Part shown: positions 1 through 8,615 of the stretch, piece by piece | Position numbering within the stretch: position 1 is the first letter of the stretch | How the letters are laid out: every line of letters begins with the position of its first letter | Assembly (NCBI GenBank): GCA_020161755.1 | Contig: JAIUOS010000020.1 | Span: forward strand, 1 to 64,000 | DNA: 64,000 nucleotides | Reading direction: 5' to 3' | Source of the DNA: Actinomycetota bacterium | Lineage (GTDB): Bacteria; Actinomycetota; Actinomycetes; Propionibacteriales; Propionibacteriaceae | The notes under the pieces: model-generated | What the model was told of the DNA's origin: nothing | Databases searched by the model: none | Seen by the model: only the letters and a program-made list of their open reading frames with translations | Position numbers and translations under genes: made by a program

Positions 1-74
1 AACACCCTCAGAACCGACCACCTCACCGCCACCGGGACTTGCATTCCGGCGGCTGCTTGACATAGGAGAAACCC

Positions 75-1022
75 ATGGTCAGCGGAGGCGGCAACCGTCG
101 CGCCTGGACCGACCTGCCGGACGCCCTCCGGGCGCGGGTGGGCGAGGTGCTGGGCAGCCCCGTGGTGGCGGCGTCCACGCAGCCCGGGGGGTTCTCGCCG
201 GGCAGCGCCGACCGCGTGGTCACCGCGGACGGCCGCCGCGCGTTCGTGAAAGCCGTGTCGGCCAGCGTGAACCCGCATTCGCAGGGCGTCCACCGGCGCG
301 AAGCAGAGGTTCTCGCCCTGATGCCGGACGGCCTGCCGATCGCCCGCCTGCTCGGCGCGGCGGAGGACGGGGAGTGGTTCGCGCTGGTCCTCGAGGACGT
401 GCCCGGTCAGCACCCGGCGCTGCCGTGGCGTCCCGATGAGCTCGAGGCCGCGCTGGACGCCTACGCCGGCCTCGCCGACCGCCCGGTCGAGGGGCCAATG
501 GAGGGGTTGCTCGACCCCCTCGGCGACGACCTGCCCAGCGGCTGGTCCCAGGTGTCGCCGGGCGACCGGTTGGCCCTCCCCGACGACCTCCTCGCCTGGT
601 GCAGCGAGCGGCTCGAGACGCTCCAGCGCCTCGAAGCCGAGGCGGTCGGGCTGGTGGCCGGCGACCGGCTCGTCCACCTCGACGCCAGAGCCGACAACCT
701 CCTGCTGCGCGCCGACGGATCCGTCGCGGTGGTCGACTGGCCGTGGGCCGTCCGGGGCGCGGCGTGGTTCGACCCGCTGGTGCTGCTGATCAACGTCCGG
801 CTGTTCGACCCGGCCTTCGACGTGGACGCGGTGATGGTGCGACATCCGGCGTTCGCCGGCATGCCGGCCGAGGCCGTCCCGGCGGTGCTGGCCGCGCTCT
901 CCGGCTTCTTCGTCGTCATGGGCAGCCAGCCGCCGCCACCCGGCCTACCCACCCTGCGCGCGTTCCAACTCGAGCAGGCCGAGGTCACGCTGGCCTGGCT
1001 CCAGGAGTGTTGGCCGGGCTGA
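75..1022 (+). CDS. Aminoglycoside phosphotransferase (APH)-fold kinase
   Basis: A 315-residue protein with the APH/choline-kinase fold. The C-terminal half carries the catalytic and metal-binding motifs: HLDARADN at residues 201-208 (catalytic Asp203, Asn208) followed by VVDWPW with the metal-binding Asp221. An AGGAGA ribosome site lies about 7 nt before the ATG. The first 60 residues hold the N-lobe start and a nucleotide-binding lysine in AFVKAV. Family members phosphorylate small hydroxylated compounds (aminoglycosides, homoserine, choline, sugars), and the substrate cannot be read from the sequence. It stands alone and is followed by nested palindromes separating it from a convergent gene. 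Family assignment is solid; resistance is not implied. Confidence 0.85.
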   Translation: MVSGGGNRRAWTDLPDALRARVGEVLGSPVVAASTQPGGFSPGSADRVVTADGRRAFVKAVSASVNPHSQGVHRREAEVLALMPDGLPIARLLGAAEDGEWFALVLEDVPGQHPALPWRPDELEAALDAYAGLADRPVEGPMEGLLDPLGDDLPSGWSQVSPGDRLALPDDLLAWCSERLETLQRLEAEAVGLVAGDRLVHLDARADNLLLRADGSVAVVDWPWAVRGAAWFDPLVLLINVRLFDPAFDVDAVMVRHPAFAGMPAEAVPAVLAALSGFFVVMGSQPPPPGLPTLRAFQLEQAEVTLAWLQECWPG

Positions 1023-1030
1023 GCCGCGTC

Positions 1031-1108
1031 CCCCGCAAACGCCCCCGAAACTCACAAACGCCCCTGAAACTTCGGGGGCGTTTGTCAACTTCGGGGGCGT
1101 TTGCGGGG
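1031..1108. repeat. Nested palindrome between convergent genes
   Basis: Perfect 19-bp outer arms at 1031-1049 and 1090-1108 enclose a second inverted repeat (1054-1068 with 1071-1085, one mismatch). Both use the core AAACGCCCC. It lies between the stops of two convergent genes and could act as a bidirectional transcription terminator; it also resembles the other dispersed palindromes of this window. Confidence 0.75.
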
Positions 1109-1110
1109 AG

Positions 1111-1170
1111 GGACCGAGATGGGGACGGTTCCGATCTCGGTCCGGGACCAAGATGGGGACGGTTCGGTCC
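1111..1170. repeat. GGGGACGGTTC palindromic repeat, two copies
   Basis: Arms GGACCGAGAT (1111-1120) and ATCTCGGTCC (1134-1143) flank GGGGACGGTTCCG. A second, shorter copy of the same pattern runs 1144-1170. The element recurs near 34.1 and 35.15 kb, so it is a dispersed repeat family rather than a local terminator only. Confidence 0.75.
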
Positions 1171-1172
1171 GG

Positions 1173-1403
1173 TCAGGGGTGGACGGCCAGCGACGGGTGG
1201 TTGCGCCACGCCGGCATGGACGCCATGTAGGCGCGGGTGTCGGCCTCCAGGTCGGCGCGGGACGCGTCGGGCTTGCGGCGCGCCTGCCAGTCGACCATCG
1301 CCGCGAAGCGGGTGTCGAAGTCCTGGAGCGTGCCGTCGGCGTTGGTGCAGTGGACGCAGTAGCGGCCCGACTCGATCGGCATGCCGCAGCTCTCGCAGTT
1401 CAT
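1173..1403 (-). CDS. Small zinc-ribbon protein
   Basis: A 76-residue protein starting MNCESCGMPI, with a second knuckle YCVHCTNADG near residues 16-25. The two CxxC pairs make a treble-clef zinc ribbon of the 'putative zinc ribbon domain' type. The C-terminal half is helical and polar. Its ATG overlaps the stop of the upstream MarR gene (ATGA, 1400-1403), so the two are translationally coupled. The function is unknown; in other genomes this domain is often attached or adjacent to transcription regulators, which fits a partner or target of the MarR protein. Confidence 0.75.
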   Translation of the reverse strand: MNCESCGMPIESGRYCVHCTNADGTLQDFDTRFAAMVDWQARRKPDASRADLEADTRAYMASMPAWRNHPSLAVHP

Positions 1404-1825
1404 CGGTGTTCCTTTCCTGCGGCCCCGACGAGGGCGTTCAGTCCCCGGATCAGGCCGCGTTGGGTGTCGTCGTCAAGGTGGCTCATGGCATTCGCCACCA
1501 GCGTGCGGTCGAGCACGTCCGCGTCCTCCCGCAGCCGGGCGAACCCGTGCGCCGTCAGCCAGACCAGCGTGCGTCGCCGGTTGCCCGGGTCGGATTCCCG
1601 CTCGAGCAGGCCGTGCCCCTCGAGCTGGGTGACGATCTCGCTCACCACCGACTGCGCACGCTGGAGGTGGTCCGCCGCCTCGCCGATCGAGACCGGGCCG
1701 GCCTGGGCCAGGTGCTGCAGCACCGAGCGCGACGCGTTGGTGAGCTCGCTGCGCCGCCCGTCCCGGCGATGGAAGGCGAGGAACGTGGCCGGGAAGGCCT
1801 CGCAGAACTCGTCGGCAGTGCTCAT
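1400..1825 (-). CDS. MarR-family transcriptional regulator
   Basis: A 141-residue protein from the ATG at 1825, which gives the usual MarR length; the reading frame stays open far upstream inside the ThrE gene but that extension has no family similarity. The winged helix is visible: SVLQHLAQAGPVSIGEAADH (about 33-52), recognition helix AQSVVSEIVTQLEGHGL and wing ESDPGNRRRTLVWLT, with the DxxxRR pattern typical of MarR. It heads a two-gene unit with the zinc-ribbon protein. It probably represses its own operon, though no clear operator was picked out in the 200 bp upstream. The ligand is unknown. Confidence 0.85.
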   Translation of the reverse strand: MSTADEFCEAFPATFLAFHRRDGRRSELTNASRSVLQHLAQAGPVSIGEAADHLQRAQSVVSEIVTQLEGHGLLERESDPGNRRRTLVWLTAHGFARLREDADVLDRTLVANAMSHLDDDTQRGLIRGLNALVGAAGKEHR

Positions 1826-2027
1826 GGCTTCATCGTCGAACCGGCGGGATCCATCGTCAATCCCGATGAGTCGCGGGAGATGCGGATACGCAGAACGCCC
1901 TCGATCAGTCCGTGGACGGCCGAACCGGCCACAAGCGAGTCGATCCAGTGCAGATTGCGTCGCCACGGACGCCCGCTGGGCGGTCCGGGCAGGCCCGCGT
2001 CGCCAGGGCGGCATAACGTAGGCGTAC

Positions 2028-3395
2028 GTGGAGAGCGAGCGGAGCGGGGCGGGCCCCGACTCACCGGTGGTCGACGAGCACGAGCACGAGGACGCGCTGG
2101 AGCCGCGGCACCTGATCCGGCGTTCCAACGTGGTGCTGCGGGCCGGCATCCTGATGCTCGGCGCCGGCACGTCCGGCCTGCGGGTGCGCGAGGTGATGCG
2201 GGCGGTCGCGTCCACGGTCGGCATCGGACGCATCAAGGCCCAGGTCACCTTCACCGACATCGTCCTGACCGTGCAGCGGCGCGGCATCTTCCGCACCCAG
2301 GTCTCCGAGATCAACGCCCCCGGCGTGAACGCCGACCGCATCGCGATGCTCAAGGACTTCGCCGAGAACCTGCCCCCGCGCGCCACCGTCGCCGAGGTGG
2401 ACGCCATGCTCGACCGTATCGAGCGGACGCCCCGGCTCTACCCCGAGTGGCTGATGGTGCTGCTCGTCGCGGTGGCCTGCGCCTCGGTCACCGTCCTCAC
2501 CAACGGCGGCTGGCGCGAGGTGGCCGCCGTCGTGCCCGCGTCCGCGCTCGCCTACTGGCTGCGCAACGCACTGAGCCGCCTTCAACTCAACCACCTCGCC
2601 GTCGTACTGGTCGCCAGCGCCGTCGCGACCGGGCTCTACCTGACCTTCACCCGGCTGCTCGACCTCGCCCTCGGCGGACCCAGCGGACGGATGGCCGCCG
2701 GCCTGATCTGCGCCGCGATCTTCCTGATCCCCGGCTTCCCGCTCGTCACCGCCGGACTCGACCTCACCCGCATCGACCTGCTGGCCGGCATCCCCCGGCT
2801 CACCTACGCCGCGATGGTCCTGCTGTCGATCACCCTCGGCGTGTGGGCGGTGATCACCGTCAGCGGCGTCTCCCCCGACCCGGTGCCCGTGCTCACCGGT
2901 TCGCCGGCCGTGATCTGGACGGCGCTGCTGGTGGCCAGTTTCTTCGCCGTGTTCGGGTGGGCGATCATGTTCAACTCGCCGTGGAAGGCGGCCGTGGCGT
3001 CCGGCGTGGTGGCGATGATCGGTAACGTCCCCCGGCTGCTGATGCTCGAGGCGGGCGTGAAGGCGCACATCGCCACCTTCGTCGGCTGCTTCCTGATGGG
3101 CCTGCTCTGCGCCCTCGCCGCCGGACTGTTCGGAATGGAGAAGATCATCATGACCGTGCCGACGGTGCTGGTCTCGATCCCCGGCTCCGCCGCCCTGCGG
3201 ACACTGATCTACTTCGACCAGGCCGACGTCGTGCAGGCCATGCAGAACGGCGTGGCCACCGTGCTGGCCGTGATCGCGATGGTGGCCGGCCTGTCCGGCG
3301 CGCGCATGCTCACCGACCCGGAGTGGGCCTTCACCACCTCGAACCCGCCGACGTGGCGCCTGGTGCGCCGGTTGATGCGGCGCGGACGCCGCTAG
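2028..3395 (+). CDS. Threonine/serine exporter family membrane protein (ThrE-like)
   Basis: A 455-residue protein starting at GTG. Residues about 30-130 form the cytoplasmic ThrE/DUF1212 domain (LRAGILMLGAGTSGLRVREV and following), and from about 145 there are roughly ten hydrophobic helices, including GLICAAIFLIPGFPLVTAGL and a C-terminal bundle ending in RLMRRGRR. It has both the ThrE N-terminal and ThrE_2-like parts in one chain, as in Corynebacterium ThrE, so it is a complete single-subunit exporter. The expected role is proton-driven export of threonine, serine or small peptides, but the substrate is by homology only. The gene stands alone, divergent from the MarR unit. Confidence 0.85.
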   Translation: MESERSGAGPDSPVVDEHEHEDALEPRHLIRRSNVVLRAGILMLGAGTSGLRVREVMRAVASTVGIGRIKAQVTFTDIVLTVQRRGIFRTQVSEINAPGVNADRIAMLKDFAENLPPRATVAEVDAMLDRIERTPRLYPEWLMVLLVAVACASVTVLTNGGWREVAAVVPASALAYWLRNALSRLQLNHLAVVLVASAVATGLYLTFTRLLDLALGGPSGRMAAGLICAAIFLIPGFPLVTAGLDLTRIDLLAGIPRLTYAAMVLLSITLGVWAVITVSGVSPDPVPVLTGSPAVIWTALLVASFFAVFGWAIMFNSPWKAAVASGVVAMIGNVPRLLMLEAGVKAHIATFVGCFLMGLLCALAAGLFGMEKIIMTVPTVLVSIPGSAALRTLIYFDQADVVQAMQNGVATVLAVIAMVAGLSGARMLTDPEWAFTTSNPPTWRLVRRLMRRGRR

Positions 3396-3410
3396 CCACC
3401 CCGGCCAGGG

Positions 3411-4187
3411 TCACGGCGTCAGGTCGACCTTGGCACGACTCGCCGTGAAGCCCTCTCCGGTGCGGGTGTTCACGCAGGTCACCCCGGTCTTGGCCATCGT
3501 GCACCGGAAGTCCCCTGCCACCAGCCCCTTGCCGTACGGCAGGACCGCCAGCTTCTGGGTGTGGGTCCACGGGTCCCGCATCGACGTTCCGAACGTGTCG
3601 TCCCACCAGGCCACGCCCTCCTCGTAGCCCCGATCGAGGTAGGGGAAGGAGTGCGGATCGGTGCTGCAGTGCCACGCGGCCGGCTTGCTGCCCCACATCT
3701 CCGGCCCACTGGGCGAGCCCTCACTGCAGATCTTTCGGGACGGCAGAACACCCGGCGCCCAGGTCCCGCCCACGCAACCGGCGCCCGTGGTGTTGATGAA
3801 GCACTGGAAGTTGCCGCTCGGCGAGGCGAAGTAGTTGTTGAGGAACTCGCCGGCCTCGCCCTCCCCCGGCGCGCCGATCTTCGTGACATCGCGCACCTTG
3901 CCACCCGGGCTGAAGGATGCCGTGGGGGTCGGCGTCGACTGGACGGAAACTGACGGCACCGGGCCGGGCGAGGCGGCGATGTCCGGCCGGCTCCGACCGG
4001 GCAGGACGGACGCACCCCAGATCACGGCGATCACGGCGGCGATCGAGACGGCAGCGAGGCCGGCGGTGCGGGTGCGACGGACGCGGCGTCCCCGGGCCTG
4101 GACCCGGCCGGCGAGGGCGTCGTCAGGAGTGGTGGTCGGGGTGTGTTCGTGCAGGGACGCGCGGATGAGATCGTCGAGGTCATTCAT
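3411..4187 (-). CDS. Single-pass membrane protein with DUF6636-like exported domain; sigma-factor partner
   Basis: 258 residues: a cytoplasmic N-terminus (1-42, with an Arg-rich stretch), one transmembrane helix (about 43-62), a Ser/Thr/Pro linker, then an exported domain with six cysteines. That domain starts FASPSGNFQC and ends CVNTRTGEGFTASR, the pattern of DUF6636-type actinobacterial secreted proteins. Its ATG overlaps the stop of the ECF sigma gene (ATGA, 4184-4187), so it sits where an anti-sigma factor is normally encoded. The zinc-binding HxxxCxxC anti-sigma motif is absent, so a role as anti-sigma factor is inferred from position and topology only. Confidence 0.75.
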   Translation of the reverse strand: MNDLDDLIRASLHEHTPTTTPDDALAGRVQARGRRVRRTRTAGLAAVSIAAVIAVIWGASVLPGRSRPDIAASPGPVPSVSVQSTPTPTASFSPGGKVRDVTKIGAPGEGEAGEFLNNYFASPSGNFQCFINTTGAGCVGGTWAPGVLPSRKICSEGSPSGPEMWGSKPAAWHCSTDPHSFPYLDRGYEEGVAWWDDTFGTSMRDPWTHTQKLAVLPYGKGLVAGDFRCTMAKTGVTCVNTRTGEGFTASRAKVDLTP

Positions 4188-4696
4188 GATTCGTCGTCTC
4201 CCAGGTAGTCGCGGAGGTTGCTGAGGGCCCGGGAGAGCTGGCTCTTCACCGTGCCGGTCGAGATGCCGAGCTCGTCGCCGATGGCGGCCAGGTCGAGGTC
4301 CTCGAAGTAGCGCAGGACGACCACGGCCCGCTGGCGGCGTCCGAGCCGGGCGAGCCCCCGCCAGATGAGGTCACGGTCGGCGGTGGTGTCGGCGCTCGGC
4401 ACGGGCACATCGGGTGGGCTGTCGGTCGGCGACTCCCGTCGTCCCCACCGGCGCCAGGCCGAGACGTAGCTGCGCGCCATCGTGGTGCGCGCGTAGGCGG
4501 CGAGGTTGTCCCTACCGTCTATGCGGTCCCAGGCCAGGTACACCTTCACCAACGTGGTCTGGAGCAGGTCGTCCGCGTCGTGGCTGTTCCCGGTGAGGGC
4601 GAGCGCGTACCGGCGGAGGCGGATCTGGTGGGTGGCGACGAAAGCTGCGAAGCCGACGTCGGGAGCCAGGTCCAGGGTGGGCGACAAGGCTGTCAT
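4184..4696 (-). CDS. RNA polymerase ECF sigma factor, SigE family
   Basis: 170 residues from the ATG at 4696. Region 2 is DFAAFVATHQ-like (here VGFAAFVATHQIRLRRYALALTG) with DADDLLQTTLVKVY, and region 4 is LGRRQRAVVVLRYFEDLDLAAIGDELG with the helix-turn-helix ISTGTVKSQLSRAL. This matches the actinobacterial SigE-type ECF group. The frame is open well upstream into another gene, but MTALSPT is the first start that gives family length. The gene is co-translated with the downstream membrane protein, suggesting envelope-signal-dependent release. The target promoters are unknown. Confidence 0.9.
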   Translation of the reverse strand: MTALSPTLDLAPDVGFAAFVATHQIRLRRYALALTGNSHDADDLLQTTLVKVYLAWDRIDGRDNLAAYARTTMARSYVSAWRRWGRRESPTDSPPDVPVPSADTTADRDLIWRGLARLGRRQRAVVVLRYFEDLDLAAIGDELGISTGTVKSQLSRALSNLRDYLGDDES

Positions 4697-4761
4697 GTCC
4701 CGGATACGCCGCCGCTGCCCGGAAGGTTGCACCGGCCGCGGCGATCGCTGGTCCGCACCGC

Positions 4762-5415
4762 TCACCAGCCGCGGGCCGCCCACTCGTCCAGGTGCGGTCG
4801 CTCCGCTCCGAGGGTCGTCGGCCGGCCGTGGCCCGGACGGACGGCGGTGTCGTCGGGGTAGACGTGGAAGATGCGCTCGGTGACGTCGCCGAACAGGGAG
4901 CGGAAGTCGCGGTCGTTCCGCGTCCGGCCGACCCCGCCCGGGAACAGCGAGTCGCCGGTGAACAGCTGGGCCGGCCCGTCGGCTGGCGCGTGGGCCAGTG
5001 TCACCGAACCCGGGGTGTGCCCGCGCAGCCCGATCACACGCAGCGGCACCGCGCCGAGCAGCACCTCGTCGCCGTCGGTCAGCCGGCGTCCGATCACCAC
5101 CCCGGTGGACGCGGTGATCGCGTCCGCGTCGGCGGCGCCGGCCAGCACCTCGGCCTCGGGGTGGGCGGCGGCGATCGTGGCGAGCGCACCGATGTGGTCG
5201 TGGTGGGAGTGCGTGGTCACCAGGTACCGCAGCACCGGGGACGGGCCGTCGCCGTTCGCCGAGGCGAGCAGGTCCTCGATCGCGGCCGGCTCCGCGGCGG
5301 CGTCGATGAGCAGCTGGGCCCCGTCCGCGCGGGACGTGAGCAGGTACACGTTGTTGTCCATGCTGCCCACCGCAATGGCGCGCACCACCAGGTCCGGCAC
5401 CTCCAGAACGTCCAT
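4762..5415 (-). CDS. Metallo-beta-lactamase fold hydrolase (glyoxalase II-like)
   Basis: 217 residues from the ATG at 5415, chosen because GGAGGAATT lies directly upstream. The metal-binding motif THSHHDH is at about 77-83; further ligands are in GLRGHTPGS, FTGDSLF and the terminal RPGHG. This layout is that of small glyoxalase II-like or hydroxyacylglutathione-hydrolase-like enzymes; actinobacterial versions often act on mycothiol or other thioesters, but the substrate here is not determined. It lies 65 bp before the sigma factor gene on the same strand and is divergent from the YjbR gene. Confidence 0.85.
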   Translation of the reverse strand: MDVLEVPDLVVRAIAVGSMDNNVYLLTSRADGAQLLIDAAAEPAAIEDLLASANGDGPSPVLRYLVTTHSHHDHIGALATIAAAHPEAEVLAGAADADAITASTGVVIGRRLTDGDEVLLGAVPLRVIGLRGHTPGSVTLAHAPADGPAQLFTGDSLFPGGVGRTRNDRDFRSLFGDVTERIFHVYPDDTAVRPGHGRPTTLGAERPHLDEWAARGW

Positions 5416-5462
5416 AATTCCTCCCGTATCCCATGCAAGCACACCGGTGGCAGTGTGGAGTG

Positions 5463-5903
5463 ATGGACGCAGAAGCCACCGAGCAGGACATCCACGACCT
5501 CGCGGGGGCGCTGCCGTTCGTCGAGACCCAGCGCGGCCCCGGCGGCAACGTCGTCTACCAGGTGGGCGGCAAGTCGTTCATCTACTTCCGCACCCCGCGC
5601 AAGGACGCGTTCGACCCGGCGACCGGCGAGCCGTACCGCGACGTGGTCGTCTTCTGGGTGTCGGACGAGGCCGGCAAGCAGTCGCTCGTGCACGACCCGG
5701 CCACGCCGTACTTCACCACCAGCCACTTCGACGGGCACCCCTCGGTGCTGCTGCGGCTCTCCCGGATCGGTGAGCTCAGCCGCGCCGAACTCGCCGAGGT
5801 GATCGAGGACGCCTGGCTGTCGCGGGCGTCGAGCCATCGCGGCCGGCTCTACCTCGCATCGACCGCCCGCATCACGGAGGTACCCACTCACCCCAGGAGG
5901 TAG
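5463..5903 (+). CDS. MmcQ/YjbR-family protein
   Basis: 146 residues from the ATG at 5463, with GGAG just upstream. It has the MmcQ/YjbR (CyaY-like fold) pattern: ALPFVETQRGPGGNVVYQVGGKSFIYFRTPRKDA at the start, HFDGHPSVLLRLSRIGELS in the middle and the helix ELAEVIEDAWLSRASSHR near the end. YjbR proteins are small DNA-binding-like or ligand-binding proteins of uncertain role. It is followed after 2 bp by the pyridoxamine-oxidase-like gene, so the two are probably co-transcribed. Confidence 0.8.
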   Translation: MDAEATEQDIHDLAGALPFVETQRGPGGNVVYQVGGKSFIYFRTPRKDAFDPATGEPYRDVVVFWVSDEAGKQSLVHDPATPYFTTSHFDGHPSVLLRLSRIGELSRAELAEVIEDAWLSRASSHRGRLYLASTARITEVPTHPRR

Positions 5904-5905
5904 CG

Positions 5906-6322
5906 ATGACCCTTGATGAACTCATCGAGTTCGTGCGCGAACGCTTGCTCGCCGTCGTGTCCACGGTCGGCCCGGAGGGCAACCCCCAGTCGGCGTTGGT
6001 CGGGGTCGCCGCGACCGAAGACGGCGAGATCCTGTTCGACACCGATCGCGGCTCCCGCAAGGCGCGCAACCTCATGGCCGATCCGCGGGTCAGCCTGGTC
6101 GTCGGCTGGGACGACGAGTACACCGTCCAGCTCGAGGGGGTGGCCGACGTCCTCCAGGGAGCGGAGCTCACGCACCTCGAGCCGTTCTACTTCCAGTCGT
6201 TCGCCACCGGACGCGAGCGCTCCACCTCCCCGGACCTCATCCTCGTCCGCGTGCGCGTGACCTGGGGTCGGGTGGCCGACTACCGCCACGGCGGCTCCGG
6301 GATGTCGCCGCTCCAGCTGTGA
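5906..6322 (+). CDS. Pyridoxamine 5'-phosphate oxidase-like flavin-binding protein
   Basis: 138 residues forming a split-barrel PNPOx-like domain: LAVVSTVGPEGNPQSALVG at the N-terminus, ILFDTDRGSRKARNLMADPRVSLVV in the middle, and WGRVADYRHG at the end. A strong AGGAGGT site overlaps the end of the YjbR gene. Short single-domain members of this group bind FMN, F420 or heme and reduce diverse substrates; true PdxH has extra C-terminal residues missing here. The cofactor cannot be assigned from the sequence. Confidence 0.82.
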   Translation: MTLDELIEFVRERLLAVVSTVGPEGNPQSALVGVAATEDGEILFDTDRGSRKARNLMADPRVSLVVGWDDEYTVQLEGVADVLQGAELTHLEPFYFQSFATGRERSTSPDLILVRVRVTWGRVADYRHGGSGMSPLQL

Positions 6323-6328
6323 GCGACC

Positions 6329-6931
6329 TCAGCGAAGGTCCGACTCCGGCGGGGGCGGGAGTTCGCCGCGCCGTTCGTCGCGCAGGGCACGGCGCTCGTC
6401 GCGGTTCCGCGTGCGGCCGGCGCGGTGACCCGCCTGGCCGCCCTGGTTCCCCCCGGCCGTGAACGCGAAGAACAGCGGGATCGCGGTACCCAGCATCGGC
6501 CAGATCGGCCAGTAGTAGATGAAGTGCCCCGTGGCCACCACGGTGATCAGCCAGATGCCGTTGAGCAGGATCGCCAGCCCCAGCCACCCGCGCACCATCG
6601 CCGAGGCTTGGCCGGGACGCCCTGCTGCCGCCCCGGCCGGCGGCGCCGACGCCGCCGGGACCATCAGGTCCGACACCAGCGGCCCGAGCTCGCCGAGCGT
6701 TCGGGACGCCAGGGCCTGGGACGCCCGCGCGTCGCGCTCGGCGGCGTCCAGCCGTCCCTCGGCGCGCGCCTGGTCGAGCAGGCGGGTGGTGAAGTCGCGG
6801 TCGGCGTCCGAGGCGCGCAGCGGCTGGTTCTCCGGCTGCCTCGGATCGGCGCTGAACCCCGACCAGGACGGGGTCACCGTGGCCGGCTGGCGCTCGGGAA
6901 CCGGCTCGGGAAGGTTCTCCCACTGGGTCAT
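6329..6931 (-). CDS. DUF1707 and 2TM domain membrane protein
   Basis: 200 residues. A disordered N-terminus (1-38) is followed by a DUF1707 domain (LRASDADRDFTTRLLDQARA, about 39-92) with its typical 'R.SDADRE..' opening. After an Ala/Pro linker come two transmembrane segments (about 113-158, LGLAILLNGIWLITVVATGHFIYYWPIWPMLG) and a basic tail. The architecture is common in Actinomycetota, where DUF1707 is thought to act as a SHOCT-like oligomerisation or membrane-regulatory module. The start at 6931 has GGAGAGGAG upstream. It is convergent with the PNPOx-like gene. Confidence 0.85.
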   Translation of the reverse strand: MTQWENLPEPVPERQPATVTPSWSGFSADPRQPENQPLRASDADRDFTTRLLDQARAEGRLDAAERDARASQALASRTLGELGPLVSDLMVPAASAPPAGAAAGRPGQASAMVRGWLGLAILLNGIWLITVVATGHFIYYWPIWPMLGTAIPLFFAFTAGGNQGGQAGHRAGRTRNRDERRALRDERRGELPPPPESDLR

Positions 6932-7000
6932 GGCACGCTCCTCTCCGAGGAGACCGTACCTCGATTCCGGGCCCCTGCCATGCTTGGGGCAGGAGGGCAG

Positions 7001-8548
7001 ATGACACTGGAGGAAGCCGAGAACCACCGTCGCCGGCTCGCGTCGGACGTGAAACGGCTGCGGGTGGCGGCCATGTCCGACCCGCAGCGCGCGGACGAAC
7101 TGGCCGACGCGCTGGTCGAGCAGACCGGTGCGGCGCTGGGTGCCTGGGACGACGCGGACGCGGCCGCGACGGCCCCCGAGGCGGCCGTCCTCGCCGCCCG
7201 CGCCCTCGCCGCCCGCGGCGCCACCGGGCCGTACGCGTCGCTCGCCGACGCCGTCCGCTTCTTCACCGCCACCACCCAGCTGGCCGCCGTCCAGGCCGGG
7301 GCCGGGCACACCGACGCCGCCGGACGCACCCTCGACGGACTGGACGCGTGGCGTCCCCAGGTCTCGCGGCTGCCGCTGGCCGACAACCTGCCCGACGCGG
7401 TGGCGCTGTGGCTCCTGGTGGCGCGCGCCCGGGTGGCGCTGGCCACGGACGTGGCCCTCGCCAACGCCCTCGCCGACGCCGCGGAGCTGCGCCTGCACGC
7501 CGGCTCCGCGCCGGCCTACGTGGCGCTCGCCGTACACCTGGTCACCGCCGATGCCCGCTGGGCGGGTGGACGCCCCGAGTCGGCCCTCACCCACCACCGG
7601 TTGGCCCTGGACACGCACCGCGCGGCCACGGACGACCCGGCCGCGGCCCGGCGTCCGGCGGTCGCGAAGGTGTCGCTCGCCCCGGTGCCGGCCGTCTACG
7701 AGACCTACGCCGACCGGCTGGCCGCCACCGGCGACCTCACCGGCGCGATCGCGTTGCGCCGGGCCGAGTTGGCCGTGCTCGGGACCTTCGGCGGAGCTGA
7801 CGCGTTCGCCCGGACGGAGCTCGCCCGTACCCTGGCGACCACGGGACGCCACGACGAGGCCGCCGCGATCTCCCCCGACGTCCCCGGGCCGCGGACGCTC
7901 CCGACGCCCGGCGAGCGGGTCGACTGGGAGCCGGCCCCGCCCGCCACCTCCCTCGCCTCCGCCGACGCCGACACCGGCGACGCCGCCGCGCGCTGGCGGT
8001 GGGCCGAGCAGGCCGCCGGGTTCGCCGCGATGGCGTCCCGGGCCGAGGCGGAACGCGACGAGGCCACGCTGCGGGCGTCCGCGGAGGACGCCGCCCGGCA
8101 GCGGGCCGCCGCGCAGGCCGAGGCCGAGTGGGCGCAGGCCGAGGCGGCCCGCGCCAGCGAGGTCGCACGCGAGGAGCGGGAGCGCCGCGAAGCCGAGCAG
8201 GCCGCCGTTCGCGCCGACCAGGAGCAGGAGGCGCTCCGCGCGGCCGCCGAGGAGCGTCGGCTGGCCCTGGCCCGCGAGCACCAACCAACCGTCGACCCGG
8301 ACGCGGCGCGGGCCGCGGCGGCCGAACTCGAGCTGGCCCGGGACGCGGTGCGCCACGCCCAGGGCGACGCGGCCGTCGCCGCCGCGCAGGACCGGCTGGC
8401 CGAGGTGCTGCGTCCGCTGGCAGCGGTCGACCCGGCCTACCGTCCCGAGCTCGTCGCGACCCTGGAGGCCCTGGTCGGGCTGCTGTGGCGCCTGGGCGAC
8501 GCCGACGGCTCCCGCGCCGCCGCCCGCGAGGCCCGCACTCTGGCCTGA
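7001..8548 (+). CDS. Helical-repeat protein with C-terminal coiled coil, function unknown
   Basis: 515 residues from the ATG at 7001, which has AGGAGGG four nt upstream; the frame is open further upstream but without a ribosome site. The first ~300 residues are Ala/Leu-rich helical pairs in a TPR-like pattern (for example ALTHHRLALDTHRAA and GDLTGAIALRRAELAVLG). Residues about 325-455 are a long charged Ala/Glu/Arg coiled coil, and the end returns to helical repeats. No signal peptide or membrane segment is visible. It is probably a scaffolding protein; no family name is claimed. Confidence 0.7.
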   Translation: MTLEEAENHRRRLASDVKRLRVAAMSDPQRADELADALVEQTGAALGAWDDADAAATAPEAAVLAARALAARGATGPYASLADAVRFFTATTQLAAVQAGAGHTDAAGRTLDGLDAWRPQVSRLPLADNLPDAVALWLLVARARVALATDVALANALADAAELRLHAGSAPAYVALAVHLVTADARWAGGRPESALTHHRLALDTHRAATDDPAAARRPAVAKVSLAPVPAVYETYADRLAATGDLTGAIALRRAELAVLGTFGGADAFARTELARTLATTGRHDEAAAISPDVPGPRTLPTPGERVDWEPAPPATSLASADADTGDAAARWRWAEQAAGFAAMASRAEAERDEATLRASAEDAARQRAAAQAEAEWAQAEAARASEVAREERERREAEQAAVRADQEQEALRAAAEERRLALAREHQPTVDPDAARAAAAELELARDAVRHAQGDAAVAAAQDRLAEVLRPLAAVDPAYRPELVATLEALVGLLWRLGDADGSRAAAREARTLA

Positions 8549-8615
8549 CGTGGCCAGACACCGCCCGGCAGCGCCACCCTTTGCCGCCCCCGGCGGGCGT
8601 GACAGGGTGGCGTCC

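Noticed and set aside
599-3025. An 808-codon plus-strand frame across the APH, MarR and ThrE genes.
   Set aside because: It crosses intergenic palindromes and two opposite-strand genes with clear families; composition is Arg/Gly-rich shadow.
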